DNA of 64,000 nt from assembly GCA_050946535.1 (NCBI GenBank), contig JBMNUZ010000005.1, positions 59,230-123,229 of the forward strand, given 5' to 3'. Below are positions 33,666 through 43,092 of the stretch, piece by piece. Made by a program: the position numbers and the translations under genes. This DNA comes from RUG708 sp050946535. GTDB taxonomy: Bacteria > Bacillota > Clostridia > Peptostreptococcales > Anaerovoracaceae. Below the pieces are notes generated by a model. That model was not told the origin of the DNA. It saw only the letters and a program-made list of their open reading frames with translations, and made no database searches. Position 1 is the first letter of the stretch. Each line of letters starts with the position of its first letter.

Positions 33666-34700
33666 GTCTTAACGGCGCTCTTCGCGGTTATGGTCTGACG
33701 GCACGCTTGCCCCTGTGCCGTCTTCCGCATACATCTATTATATCCGGAAAAGCTGATATTTCAATTACAGGAATGTTACAAAAATGAAACATCTGATGAG
33801 CATGAGCCGGAAAAGCTGTACATAAATAAATCAAAAATGTTTTTTTGAAAATTCTTTTTGAGATCTGCTGTAAAGGGATCAAAATTACACGCTCATTGCA
33901 AATATAGTAATTGCATATTATTGTTTCGCTCAAAAGTTCTGAGGGATATACGTTTCGAAAATTATACTTTATTTCTATAATTATTATTTTTATGACATCT
34001 CTAAAAATTTCATCAAAGCCGGAAAATTCGTCTCTCTCAGATCATGTCTAAGGCATCCATTTTATCTTTTTAATATTAATTATCGATAGCACATGTTTTT
34101 TATCTTAAAATCGCTCTCAGAGCGTTATACTGTTGAATTTGGCTTATATTCCATTTTATGTATTTTCGAGTCCACTTCGAATCTGCTTCGAGTTTGTTCC
34201 ATCCAAAAATATCCAGATACCTTCCGGACGGACTTTAACTTTCCGGCAGACCTGAGCAGATTCGTTTTGATCTTTCGCAAGCTAACATTTAGGTAGATTT
34301 CTTTCTGACTACCACACATTACGCGAAACTGCGTACTCTCTTTCCGATCTACCGCACATTACGCGCAACCTTTCACCCTTTATAATCTGCCACACGCTAC
34401 GCGTAAAAAATACTCGTTCCGATCTGGTGCACATTATTCACAACGTACTTTCTCCGATCTAACACACACTACGAACGAATACTTGTTCTAATCTGATGCA
34501 CATGACGCACAACCTCTTACTGTTTTCGATCTGTTCCACACTACGCGTAAATGAATACTCGTTCTGATCTTATAAGCAATACACGTTAACGCAAACTCAC
34601 TTCGCATAAGCTCATCTCTTTCGATTTTTCCACATCGCGCGTAACATATAGAGGCCGACCGGCGAATCGCACAACTGTGGCTTCTTTCAAATCTTTCGAA
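33666..34700. other. Gene-free 1-kb interval between the S-layer gene and the activase gene
   Basis: The first 600 bp are AT-rich without recognised features. The second part contains a degenerate array of 34-39-bp units (34308-34650). Small open frames in either strand lack ribosome sites and recognisable sequence. Confidence 0.6.
34308..34650. repeat. Degenerate tandem array, 34-39-bp units, about 8 copies
   Basis: A GATCT-like word recurs near 34308, 34347, 34385, 34422, 34457, 34491, 34529 and 34567. Each is followed by CACACATTACGCG-like sequence and then a TACTCGTTCC-like stretch. Unit length varies and copies are diverged, so the array seems old. Confidence 0.8.
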
Positions 34701-34754
34701 AACAAAAACAAACGCGCCCGCTCGCGTCAGCGTCTGCCTGAGAAGCAAGCGGGC
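34701..34754 (-). terminator. Terminator of the glycyl radical enzyme operon
   Basis: Minus-strand stem GCCCGCTTGC/GCGAGCGGGC with a 19-nt loop, then GCGTTTGTTTTTG. It lies about 64 bp after the activase stop. Confidence 0.72.
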
Positions 34755-34817
34755 ATATTATTGAAAGCGAGCGTGTGTTTCTGTTTAATTTAATGTTTTC
34801 TTCTATATAATATGTTC

Positions 34818-35558
34818 CTATTTAAAAGAAACCGTCCTGAGGCCGGCCTTCTCCGCCATGGACAGCCACCTCTCTATGTCTTCGTCAGGAGGCGTGCTGA
34901 ATTCTTCCGGCGGAAGCTCTCTGCCGAGTTTTCTGTACTTGTCCAGGCCGTATTCGTGATACGGCAGGAGCTCGACCTCTGCGTCCGGCGCCGTCTTCTT
35001 TATAAGCTCAAACGCAGCCTCCATAGTTTCATCGTCCGCGTTGGCGCCGGCCACGGCTGGTATTCTTACTACCAGCTCGGTCTGAAGCTTTGAGGCGCGG
35101 GCCATGTTTTCGAGGATGAGTTCGTTGCCCGCGCCGGTCAGGCGTCTGTGCTCGGCGCTGTCTGGATGTTTCAGATCCATGAACACGGTGCTCATGCGCC
35201 CGAGCGCCGGCTCGACAGCTTCCCAGTCGAACAGTCCGCACGTCTCTATCGCCAGGTCGAAGCCGCGGTCGTAGAGCACTTCCGACAATTCGTTCAGGAA
35301 TGCCGGCTGAGCCGTCGCTTCGCCTCCGGAGAAGGTCACGCCTCCTCCGCTGAATCTGAAGAAGACGGACTGTCTGTCGATTTCTTTCAATATATCCTGC
35401 GTCTCTGCGTAGTGAACCATTATATTGTCCGTCGTCTGACCCTCCGGATTGGAGCACCAGGCGCACCGGAGCGGACACCCGGCCATGAATACTATGGTTC
35501 GTATGCCGCTGCCGTCGTTTACAGACATGTTCTGCAGCTGCATTATGTAGCCGCCCAT
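34818..35558 (-). CDS. Glycyl radical enzyme activating protein (PFL-activase family)
   Basis: This radical SAM enzyme places the glycyl radical on its partner. The 246-residue chain has C28, C32 and C35 in AGCPLRCAWCSNPEG, the CX3CX2C cluster motif, and the GGEA SAM motif in VTFSGGEATAQP. It lacks the extra ferredoxin-like insert with additional cysteines found in activases of choline lyase, glycerol dehydratase and hydroxyphenylacetate decarboxylase, and so is of the short pyruvate-formate-lyase activase type. Its ATG overlaps the stop of the upstream glycyl radical enzyme (TAATG), which strongly links the two. Confidence 0.93.
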   Translation of the reverse strand: MGGYIMQLQNMSVNDGSGIRTIVFMAGCPLRCAWCSNPEGQTTDNIMVHYAETQDILKEIDRQSVFFRFSGGGVTFSGGEATAQPAFLNELSEVLYDRGFDLAIETCGLFDWEAVEPALGRMSTVFMDLKHPDSAEHRRLTGAGNELILENMARASKLQTELVVRIPAVAGANADDETMEAAFELIKKTAPDAEVELLPYHEYGLDKYRKLGRELPPEEFSTPPDEDIERWLSMAEKAGLRTVSFK

Positions 35559-37925
35559 TAAATAGCGTGCTCCGTGCGTGCTATGATCGCGTCCTGCATG
35601 CTCTTTGACAGATTTACGAACTGAGTCGAGTAACCGGCTACGCGTACGAGCAGATCCTTGTAGTTCTCAGGATGCGCCTGGGCATCTCTGAGCGTCTCCG
35701 ACTTGATGCAGTTGAACTGCACGTGGAACGCTCCGAGCGAGAACAGCGTCTGCACCATCGCGCCGAGGTTCGCCTGCCCTCTCTTCGTCTGAACCATATC
35801 AGGGTTGATTCTGAGGTTGAGCAGCGTTCCGCCGGAATGTATCTCCTGGTTTACCTTCGCCGATGACTTCATCGCGGCTAGAGGCGTCGATGTGTCTGTT
35901 CCTACATAAGGCGATACGCCTTCGCTCGAAGGATCGCCGTTTTTTCTTCCGTCAGGAGTCGCTCCGAGAACGCGTCCCATAGGAATGTAGTTTGAAATGC
36001 CCATGAACGCCGTGAGGAACGGAGCTCCGAATATAATCTTTGTACTGATGTATCTCGTTGTAGAAATGATTTGAAACATCGAGAGCTATATCGTCGACTT
36101 CGTCGATGTCGTTGCCGTACTTCGGGCATGCCTGTGCTTTTTCACGCAGATCTTCGTAGCCCTCCCAGTTCGCTCTGAGGGCTTTTACGAGCGTTTCCAT
36201 GCTGCAGACTTTGTCCTCGAAGACGAGCTTTCTCACGGCTTCGAGCGAATTCGCGACTACCGCAAGGCCTATGCCTGTGATGACCGGCCCGATGTTGTAT
36301 TTTGCGCCTCCGCGGCTCAGGTCTTTTCCGCTCGTCATGCAGTTTTCGATGCATGACGAAAGGAACGGTCTCGGCACTTGTTCTCTGTGGACTCTCTGCG
36401 CCTCTACGGTAAGTATGACCGAATGGCGGCAGAGATTGTCGAACTGCTTGTAAAATGCTTCCTTTACCTCGTCGAAGCTCTTGAAGCCGGACGCCGGTTT
36501 TTCATCAAGTCCCATCTTCTCTCCGGTCATGAGGCTTCTGCCTTCGTTCAGCGCATACTCGAGCGCCGATCCGAAGTTCATGTTTACGGCCGCGGTCCAC
36601 TCGCCTGTCTTGCGGTTGTGAGGGACGACGCATCCGCAGTTGTTCCAGTCTCTCGCGTCCTCAGGCTCGTATCCGGCGTTCAGCAGCATCTGGTATCCGA
36701 CGCTGTCGCTGTGAATTGCAGGAAAGCCCGTGCCGAGCGAGACGAGATGCGTGACTGCTTCCAGGAACTCCGGAGGGCAGTTCGCCTGTACTCTGACCGA
36801 GAGACCAGGCTGATGTGTCTTTACTTCTTCCGTAGCCTTGAGCGCCATATATGTGACAGGATTCGTTCCGTCGCTGCCGTCGCGCTTTTTCCCTCCTACG
36901 GTGAGGTTCTGGAACTGGTTGTAGCCCGCGAAATAGTCGGCCGTGTTTGCCGATACGGTCCACACCCATTCGGAGTATTTGAGCCAGAGCGCATCTACAA
37001 GCTCCTGCGCGAATTCCGGCGTGATTTTTCCTTTTTTTATGTCCGCTTCGTAGTAAGGATCCATGTACTGATCGAATCTTCCCGGGTTCAGCGAGAGCGG
37101 ATTTTCCGAGAGGATTCCGCCGATCTGAACGAACCAAAGGAACTGCATGGCTTCGTAGAAACTCTCAGGCGGATTTTCAGGAACCTTGCGGCAGTTCGCC
37201 GCTATAACCCTGAGTTCCTCTGCCCTGTCAGGATCTTTTTCCTCTGCAGCGAGGCGCTCGGCCTCATCGGCATAGCGGTTCGCGTATTTTATTATTCCCT
37301 TTGAAGTGAGTATGATCGAATCGTAGAAGTCTTTCTTGTCCTCGTCTTCCGGATTTGCGATGTCGAGCGCGGCGATATGTTCCTCCGCCTCGCGGATTAT
37401 GCCGCCGAATCCTTTTTTGAAGAGCACGTCCTGGTAGTCCGGAGTGACTTCGCCGACGGCCTGCCTCCACTTGGAATCACTGTCGATTACGCCTGTGTCG
37501 ACTCCGATGTGTCTTGTCTCTTCCGGCAAACGTGCGAGGAAAGCTTCTTCGAGGGATTTTCCCTTCCAGTACGGGAAGATGTTTTCACGCACGAAGCTGC
37601 ACTGGTCTTCCGTCATTATGTACGGATCCTGAGGACGGTCTGCGAAATGATCCATCTCTTTGTCGACCCACTGCCACGAAAATTCTGGAGTGAGAATACC
37701 GCATTTTCTGAACTCGCCCGTGGCACCTACGATCAGCTCTCCCTCGAAGATGTGTACGCCGAGCTGGCTGCAGCAGTCGTAAAATGCCTGCGCCGAGCGG
37801 ATTGCCGCCGGCTTGCCTTCCGTCTTTTTATACGACTCCGTCCAGATGAGCGCCCGCTCGTATGAAATCCGCGGTTTTTCATTGACGTAATGCTGTCTGA
37901 TCTTTTCTATACGTTCCGTAATCAT
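35558..37925 (-). pseudogene. Glycyl radical enzyme (PFL-like), interrupted by one frameshift
   Basis: Residues 1-630 read in one frame from the ATG at 37925 (AAGGAG site upstream), with the catalytic cysteine C432 in NNCGCVVPHNRK. The frame then breaks. A second frame continues with IFGAPFLTAFMG and ends with the radical loop RVAGYSTQFV near the C-terminus. Removing one base of the AA pair at 36035-36036 restores a QYKDIFGAP junction and a full protein of about 789 residues, the normal family length. Two residues after the cysteine, where dehydratases and choline lyase have Glu, there is Val434. The enzyme is thus not easily placed with pyruvate formate-lyase (Cys-Cys) or the Glu-type lyases. 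The change may be a real mutation or a sequencing error. Confidence 0.88.
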
Positions 37926-38223
37926 CGTGAAATTGCTCCTTTGAATATATTTGACCGAATGTTTGATCGTCAGTCATCGATGCTCCCGTTCAGGACGCTC
38001 CTGTAAGCATGCCTGCGGCTTTATCGCGATATCGTCCTGCGGTTTTCCTGCGGCCGTTCGGTCTGTGCGCGTGACTGCGCGCCGCCGGCTTTATCGGATA
38101 AAAGCGGTGCATCAATAATGTTTAATTTTATCAATTTCAGAGCGTATTATCAATGGTTGGAGCGCTCAGCGGCGGTATTTTATTCGGCATTTTTATATAA
38201 AAATACAATTTCTCAGCAAAATA

Positions 38224-39258
38224 TCAGTTGGTATCCCAGTTTGACTGAACATCTTCCTGAATTGCCGCATGCTCCGCGAATGTTTCCGCAAAATGCAGAT
38301 TGCCCGACGAATCGGACTGGAAATAGTAATAGTTGCTCGGCGTCGAGTTAGGCACCGCTTCGATCGACTCCTGTCCCGGGCAGCATATCGGGCCGTAAGG
38401 CAGCCCTGAATATAAATATGTATTGTAAGGCGAATCGTACTGGGTGTCTTCGTATGAGATTATCGCTTTTTTGATGCCCTTCGCGTATTCGACCGTCACG
38501 CACGACTGAAGCTTCCAGCCGTCGTTCAGGCGGTTGAGAAAGACTCCCGCGACGAGCTTTCTGTCGCTCTCCGTAGTCGCTTCGCTTTCGACCATCGACG
38601 CCAGCTTTACGAGATCGTCTATGCTGAAGTTCATATCAGTCGCTTCCTGGCGTATTTCGTCCGTGTACACTTTCTCTTCGAATCTGTCGAGCATCTTCTC
38701 TATCACCGTATCCGGATCCGAGTCTGGTTCGAAATAGTATGTATCCGGATACAGATAGCCTTCGAGGCCGCTGATGCGGCTCGACGTGTCGATGCCGTCG
38801 AGGAACTCGTAATCGAATGTGTGATTCTGGCAGGCATCTGTGAATTCGTCTGCTCCGCAGACGCCGGCGTCTTCGAGTATCTGCGCCGTCTGCTTCGCCT
38901 GCTTTCCCTCCGGTATGGTCACGCGGATTTCGCCGGCGTGGTCCTCCGTAAGATCGTCGATCACCGAACTTCCGGCGTCTTTGCCGACGGTAAATTCTCC
39001 GGGCTTCCACTCGTCGTCTGCCCCGCTGATTTTCGCACGGAGCCTGAAAAGAGTGGTGCTGCTTATGACGCCGGCGTCCTTTAATTTTTCGGCGACTGCA
39101 ATCGTACCGTCGCCCTGCTCGATCGTGATGGTCACGCTGCCGCTGTCTTCGTCCGCGGACGAAGCAGCCGTGTCTGCCAGAGAAGGTGACGCCGGCATGC
39201 TTATGGCTGTGGCAGCCGCAAGCACGCACGCTGCTGCTCTGAGTCTGAAATTCTTCAT
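38224..39258 (-). CDS. mltG: Endolytic transglycosylase MltG-like protein
   Basis: MltG cuts nascent peptidoglycan strands and sets their length. The 344-residue protein has a signal or anchor sequence (about 1-27), a LysM-like N-terminal region with TIPEGKQAKQTAQ, and the YceG core: LEGYLYPDTYYF, the catalytic glutamate in LASMVESEA, VAGVFLNRL, and YNTYLYSGLPYGPI. I start at the ATG at 39258, where a GGAGG run lies about 10 nt upstream. The longer frame to 39327 would run through a terminator-like hairpin. The usual partner gene ruvX (yqgF) is not adjacent. The region on its 3' side up to the glycyl radical gene is 298 bp without genes. Confidence 0.9.
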   Translation of the reverse strand: MKNFRLRAAACVLAAATAISMPASPSLADTAASSADEDSGSVTITIEQGDGTIAVAEKLKDAGVISSTTLFRLRAKISGADDEWKPGEFTVGKDAGSSVIDDLTEDHAGEIRVTIPEGKQAKQTAQILEDAGVCGADEFTDACQNHTFDYEFLDGIDTSSRISGLEGYLYPDTYYFEPDSDPDTVIEKMLDRFEEKVYTDEIRQEATDMNFSIDDLVKLASMVESEATTESDRKLVAGVFLNRLNDGWKLQSCVTVEYAKGIKKAIISYEDTQYDSPYNTYLYSGLPYGPICCPGQESIEAVPNSTPSNYYYFQSDSSGNLHFAETFAEHAAIQEDVQSNWDTN

Positions 39259-39292
39259 CGTACCGGTTTCCTCCCTATACTCCTTTATATAC

Positions 39293-39318
39293 AGAAAAAG
39301 CACGTTTTTCACGTGCTT
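39293..39318 (-). terminator. Hairpin terminator between mntR and mltG
   Basis: Minus-strand stem AAGCACGT/ACGTGCTT followed by TTTCTG; loop GAAAA. It would end the mntR transcript about 270 bp after its stop, just before mltG. The stretch 39319-39589 otherwise has a pair of diverged CCCCCGG...TCTAATCGTCG repeats and no gene. Confidence 0.65.
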
Positions 39319-39589
39319 ATTCTTCAAGTTGCTGCGGATGCGCTCACCCGCACCACTTATATTATAATTTATTTTTCGTTTTTTTCTTATTTTTCGTATG
39401 TTTTGTAATTAGCGCCGGAAACCGCGCTGATCAAGAGTCCCCTCGCTCTTATAGCCGGTCCCGCACTAATCATTGGTGCTCTCGCACTGATCGTCGCTGC
39501 TGTCACGCTTACCCCCGGGAATCACGCTCTAATCGTCGTGCTCCAGCACCGGCAGTCAGTGTCTTTGTTCGTTTCCCCCGGAAGTCACT

Positions 39590-39991
39590 CTAATCGTCGG
39601 TGCCATTGCGCAGATTTTCGTCTTTGCTCATGAATTCTTTTATCTTGTCGAAAGTCTCCTCGCTTATGACGTGCTCCACGCGGCACGCGTCAGCCGTGGC
39701 GACTTCGGGGTCTACTCCGATCGATTCGAGCAGTTTTCCTATAACTACGTGGCGCTCGTAGATCTTCTCCGCGATCTCCAGACCTGGCTTTTCCAGCTTT
39801 ATGTAGCCGTTCTCATCTACGCTCACGTATCCGTTTTCGCGCAGCTTTTTCATCGCGATGCTGACGCTCGGTTTCGAAAAGCCGAGCTCGTTTGCTATGT
39901 CTATCGAACGCACATTTGGATTTGTCTTGCTGAGTATCAGGATTGTCTCCAGATAATTTTCCGCAGATTCGTGAATGTTCATATGATTCAT
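39590..39991 (-). CDS. mntR: DtxR/MntR-family metal-dependent repressor
   Basis: This 133-residue protein matches MntR-type regulators that respond to Mn(II) or Fe(II). It has a winged helix at residues 5-65 (ESAENYLETILIL, VRSIDIANELGFSKPSVSIA) and a dimerisation/metal region including RHVVIGKLLESIGV and the metal-ligand segment ADACRVEHVISEE. It lacks the C-terminal SH3-like domain of DtxR. The ATG at 39991 follows an AAGGAG run at short spacing; an ATG three codons later is also possible. No metal transporter gene is nearby. The metal specificity is inferred from size only. Confidence 0.88.
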   Translation of the reverse strand: MNHMNIHESAENYLETILILSKTNPNVRSIDIANELGFSKPSVSIAMKKLRENGYVSVDENGYIKLEKPGLEIAEKIYERHVVIGKLLESIGVDPEVATADACRVEHVISEETFDKIKEFMSKDENLRNGTDD

Positions 39992-40103
39992 CAACTCCTT
40001 GAGGGGAGGTTCTCTGCATTTCCTGACGGACACGGCTTCAGTCCGGCGGGATCAGCATATTTGATTATGAAACGGATCTTTCACCCGCAGCGGGGAGGAA
40101 GAA

Positions 40104-41963
40104 TTAATTTTTCCGTCCTTCCTGCTGATTTCTGAGTCTAGCCTGGGCAGCTCTGCTCTTGGCTCGATCCTGTTTCCCAAGTATTGACTTTCTTATGCGC
40201 AGGCTTTCAGGTGTGATTTCGAGCAGCTCGTCGTCCGCGAGGAATTCGATGCACTGCTCGAGCGACATCTGCTTCGGAGGCACGAGTCTCAGAGCCTCTT
40301 CGCTGCCTGCTGCACGCATGTTCGTGAGGTTCTTCTTCTTGCAGACGTTTACGTCGATATCGCCTGACTTCGGCGAAACGCCAACGACCATGCCTTCGTA
40401 CACTTTGACGCCCGGCGATACGAAGAGTGTGCCTCTGTCCTGTGCGTTGAAGAGGCCGTATGCCGCGCACTCGCCTGTTTCGAATGCCACGAGGCTTCCG
40501 TTCGTGCGGCGCTCTATGTCTCCTTTGAACGGAGCGTAGCACTCGAACGTCGAAGCCATGATGCCCTCGCCTCTCGTGTCTGTCATAAATTCGTTCCTAT
40601 ATCCGAAAAGTCCTCTCGAAGGAACGAGGAATTCGAGCTTCATGCGGTTTCCTACAGGCGTCATCTGAATCATGTCGGCCTTGCGCTGTCCGAGCTTTTC
40701 GATGACAGATCCGACTGAGTTTTCAGGAACGTCTGCCACCAGGCGCTCGATTGGTTCTTCGAGGACTCCGTCGACCGTTCTGGTCAGGACTCTCGGAGGC
40801 GATACCGCGAACTCGTAGCCTTCTCTTCTCATCGTCTCCATAAGGATGGAAAGATGCATCTCGCCTCGGCCGGCTACGATAAACGCATCTGTCGTGTCGG
40901 TCTCGCTGACTCTGAGCGATACGTCCTTCAACGTCTCGAGCTTGAGCCTGTCGCGCAGGTTTCTCGAGGTTACGTACTTGCCTTCTCTGCCGGCGAACGG
41001 CGAATCGTTCACGCTGAACGTCATTTCAACAGTAGGCTCCGAGATCTTTACGAAGTGGAGCGGCTCGACGTGTTCAGGATCGCAGATCGTATCTCCGATC
41101 GTGATGTCGCTGATGCCGGAAAGAGCGATGATGTTGCCTGCGCCTACTTCCTGTACTGGTACCCTGTTGAGGCCGTCGAACTCATATATAGATGTAGCTT
41201 TTGCTTTCCTCGTCGCTTCCTGGTCCTCGCTGTGGTAGTTGCAAACCGCGATTTCCTGGTTCTGGCGGAGCGTTCCTCTCTCGATGCGGCCTATTGCTAT
41301 TCTGCCTACGAATTCGTTGTAGTCGAGCGAGGAGACCAGCATCTGGAACGGCTCGTCGACGTTTGCCTCAGGCGCCGGAATGTAGTCGAGAATAGTATCG
41401 AAGAGCGGTCTCAGGTCTGTGCCCGGTTTTTCCGGATCCTTCGATGCGATTCCGTCTCTGGCGGAGCAGTAAAGTATAGGCGCGTCGAGCTGTTCCTCGG
41501 TGGCGTTGAGATCCATGAAGAGCTCGAGGACTTCGTCTACTACCTCGCTGATTCTTCTGTCCGGCCTGTCGATCTTGTTTATTACTACTATTACCCTGTG
41601 TCCGAGCTCCAGTGCCTTGGAGAGCACGAATCTCGTCTGGGGCATAGGGCCTTCTGCCGCGTCTACCAGCAGTATTACGCCGTTTACCATCTTGAGGATT
41701 CGCTCTACTTCGCCGCCGAAGTCAGCGTGTCCCGGTGTGTCTACGATATTGATCTTTACATCGTTATAAGTAACGGCTGTGTTTTTTGCGAGTATCGTTA
41801 TGCCGCGCTCGCGCTCCAGGTCGTTCGAGTCCATGACTCTTTCCACGACCTTCTGGTTGTCGCGGTAGACGCCGCTCTGCTTTAACATCTGATCGACGAG
41901 CGTCGTCTTGCCGTGGTCGACATGCGCAATGATCGCAACATTCCTTAATTTTTCATTCACCAA
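40104..41963 (-). CDS. typA: Ribosome-associated GTPase TypA/BipA
   Basis: TypA is a translational GTPase that helps 50S assembly and stress growth. The 619-residue protein has G1 AHVDHGKTT, G2 ERERGITI, G3 DTPGHADF and G4 NKIDRPDRR in the N-terminal GTPase domain. It continues with EF-Tu-like and EF-G-like domains and a basic C-terminal tail (LGKQDRAKSRAAQARLRNQQ). No ATG is available at the family start: TTG at 41963 or GTG at 41960 must be used, with GGGAG about 9-12 nt upstream. A consensus promoter lies at 42052-42080. Confidence 0.96.
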   Translation of the reverse strand: MVNEKLRNVAIIAHVDHGKTTLVDQMLKQSGVYRDNQKVVERVMDSNDLERERGITILAKNTAVTYNDVKINIVDTPGHADFGGEVERILKMVNGVILLVDAAEGPMPQTRFVLSKALELGHRVIVVINKIDRPDRRISEVVDEVLELFMDLNATEEQLDAPILYCSARDGIASKDPEKPGTDLRPLFDTILDYIPAPEANVDEPFQMLVSSLDYNEFVGRIAIGRIERGTLRQNQEIAVCNYHSEDQEATRKAKATSIYEFDGLNRVPVQEVGAGNIIALSGISDITIGDTICDPEHVEPLHFVKISEPTVEMTFSVNDSPFAGREGKYVTSRNLRDRLKLETLKDVSLRVSETDTTDAFIVAGRGEMHLSILMETMRREGYEFAVSPPRVLTRTVDGVLEEPIERLVADVPENSVGSVIEKLGQRKADMIQMTPVGNRMKLEFLVPSRGLFGYRNEFMTDTRGEGIMASTFECYAPFKGDIERRTNGSLVAFETGECAAYGLFNAQDRGTLFVSPGVKVYEGMVVGVSPKSGDIDVNVCKKKNLTNMRAAGSEEALRLVPPKQMSLEQCIEFLADDELLEITPESLRIRKSILGKQDRAKSRAAQARLRNQQEGRKN

Positions 41964-42051
41964 TTTTCCATTCTCCCTGTCGTCCGTCCGGATTTTTTTA
42001 TGTGTGACGGATCTGTACCTGATTTATACCTGATTTGATCATCGACTTTTT

Positions 42052-42080
42052 ATTATACATCTTGCATATATACAATTCAA
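42052..42080 (-). promoter_or_regulatory. typA promoter
   Basis: Minus-strand TTGAAT (42080-42075), 17-bp spacer, TATAAT (42057-42052), about 90 bp upstream of the start codon. Confidence 0.75.
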
Positions 42081-42287
42081 TATTTCAGTTTTTTCGAATT
42101 TTTTCGGGAAAATTCCCGTTTAATCGACAAATATGCACACATTCTATCCTGCAAAGCGACTTTTCCGCAAGAAAAGCCTGCGCAAAAAATACAATCCGCT
42201 TCTGGTGTATTTCTTACGCGTCCCCTGTTTCAGCTTCTGCTGCATGTCAGACTTCAGCTTTTACTGCGGGTCTTCGTCTGCTGCTTG

Positions 42288-42386
42288 TCCTTTTTTATCC
42301 CTGCCTTGCTCCTGCTTTATTTCTGTTTCGATCCTGTTTTGTTCCTGCTTTATTTCTGTTTTGCTCCTGCTTTGTTCCTGCTTTTA
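42288..42386. repeat. 11-bp tandem repeat, 9 copies
   Basis: Nine contiguous 11-bp units begin at 42288, 42299, 42310 and so on to 42376, with consensus TCCTGCTTTAT; alternate units tend to read TTCTGTTTTGC. It lies in the 800-bp gene-free region between typA and the cold-shock gene, the rest of which is AT-rich without recognised features. Confidence 0.9.
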
Positions 42387-42632
42387 CATATACTTTATTT
42401 AACGCTCAGATTCTCGCTGTAAATCCTGTATTTTCCTTACACGTCTCGTCCGCTGCTTCCTGCACCGTATAAATGTTTATTTTTCATTCGTTGAGAGCAT
42501 GTAATGTGCTTTTCATATCCCAATTATGTATGAATTTATAACATAGCAAATACCTTATATTTTACATATGCAACATTATCTCATTTATATGGAATTTTTG
42601 TAAAATTATCTTGGCGGAATTCCTCAAAACCA

Positions 42633-42662
42633 TTGACATTACTCGATTTTTCATATTATAAT
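42633..42662 (+). promoter_or_regulatory. Promoter of the cold-shock gene
   Basis: TTGACA (42633-42638), 18-bp spacer, TATAAT (42657-42662). It leaves a leader of about 100 nt before the ATG at 42772; a long structured leader is usual for csp genes. Confidence 0.85.
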
Positions 42663-42771
42663 TCAAGAATCGTAATGTTGAACGGCTTTTAGGGTTCTTT
42701 TTTTTAACTGTTTAACCATTATGAAATAGATCGTGTGACTATTATTGTAAGTGCTTACGGGGGAGGGGCCC

Positions 42772-42987
42772 ATGAAAAACGGGACAGTAAAATGGTTCAA
42801 TGCTGACAAAGGATATGGATTTTTAGCCGATGACGAGGGCGGCGACGACGTATTCGTACATTTCTCCGCCATCATTGCAGATGGTTTCAGAACGCTTAAC
42901 GAAGGTCAGAAAGTTACGTTCGATACGGAGCAGGATCCTAAAAACCCAGATAAACTCAGAGCTGTAAACGTAAAGGTTGTTGAGTAG
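42772..42987 (+). CDS. cspA: Cold-shock protein, CspA family
   Basis: The 71-residue protein is a single CSD beta-barrel that binds single-stranded RNA and DNA. RNP1-like KGYGFLA and RNP2-like VFVHFSAI are both present, and the start MKNGTVKWFNADKGYG is classic, with an EGQKVTFD strand near the end. A long GGGGGAGG ribosome site lies 5 nt upstream of the ATG. It is monocistronic with its own promoter and terminator. The second aromatic motif has a 3-residue acidic stretch (DDEGG) before it, slightly longer than in CspB. Confidence 0.96.
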   Translation: MKNGTVKWFNADKGYGFLADDEGGDDVFVHFSAIIADGFRTLNEGQKVTFDTEQDPKNPDKLRAVNVKVVE

Positions 42988-43038
42988 AAAATATCTGATT
43001 CATATATAGAATCTAACAGAATCTGGACCGCAAACAAG

Positions 43039-43081
43039 CCGGCAGAGAATGAGCTTCATTTCTCTGCCGGTTTATTTTTTT
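43039..43081 (+). terminator. Terminator of the cold-shock gene
   Basis: Perfect 11-bp stem CCGGCAGAGAA/TTCTCTGCCGG followed by TTTATTTTTTT, about 50 bp after the stop. Confidence 0.94.
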
Positions 43082-43092
43082 GCGCCCGCATG

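Noticed and set aside
33688..33933. Possible small gene on the minus strand upstream of the S-layer promoter
   Set aside because: No ribosome site, no recognisable sequence, and composition like the AT-rich flanks.
36030..36045. Programmed ribosomal frameshift in the glycyl radical gene
   Set aside because: No heptameric slippery sequence or strong downstream structure is visible, and family members are not known to use frameshifting.
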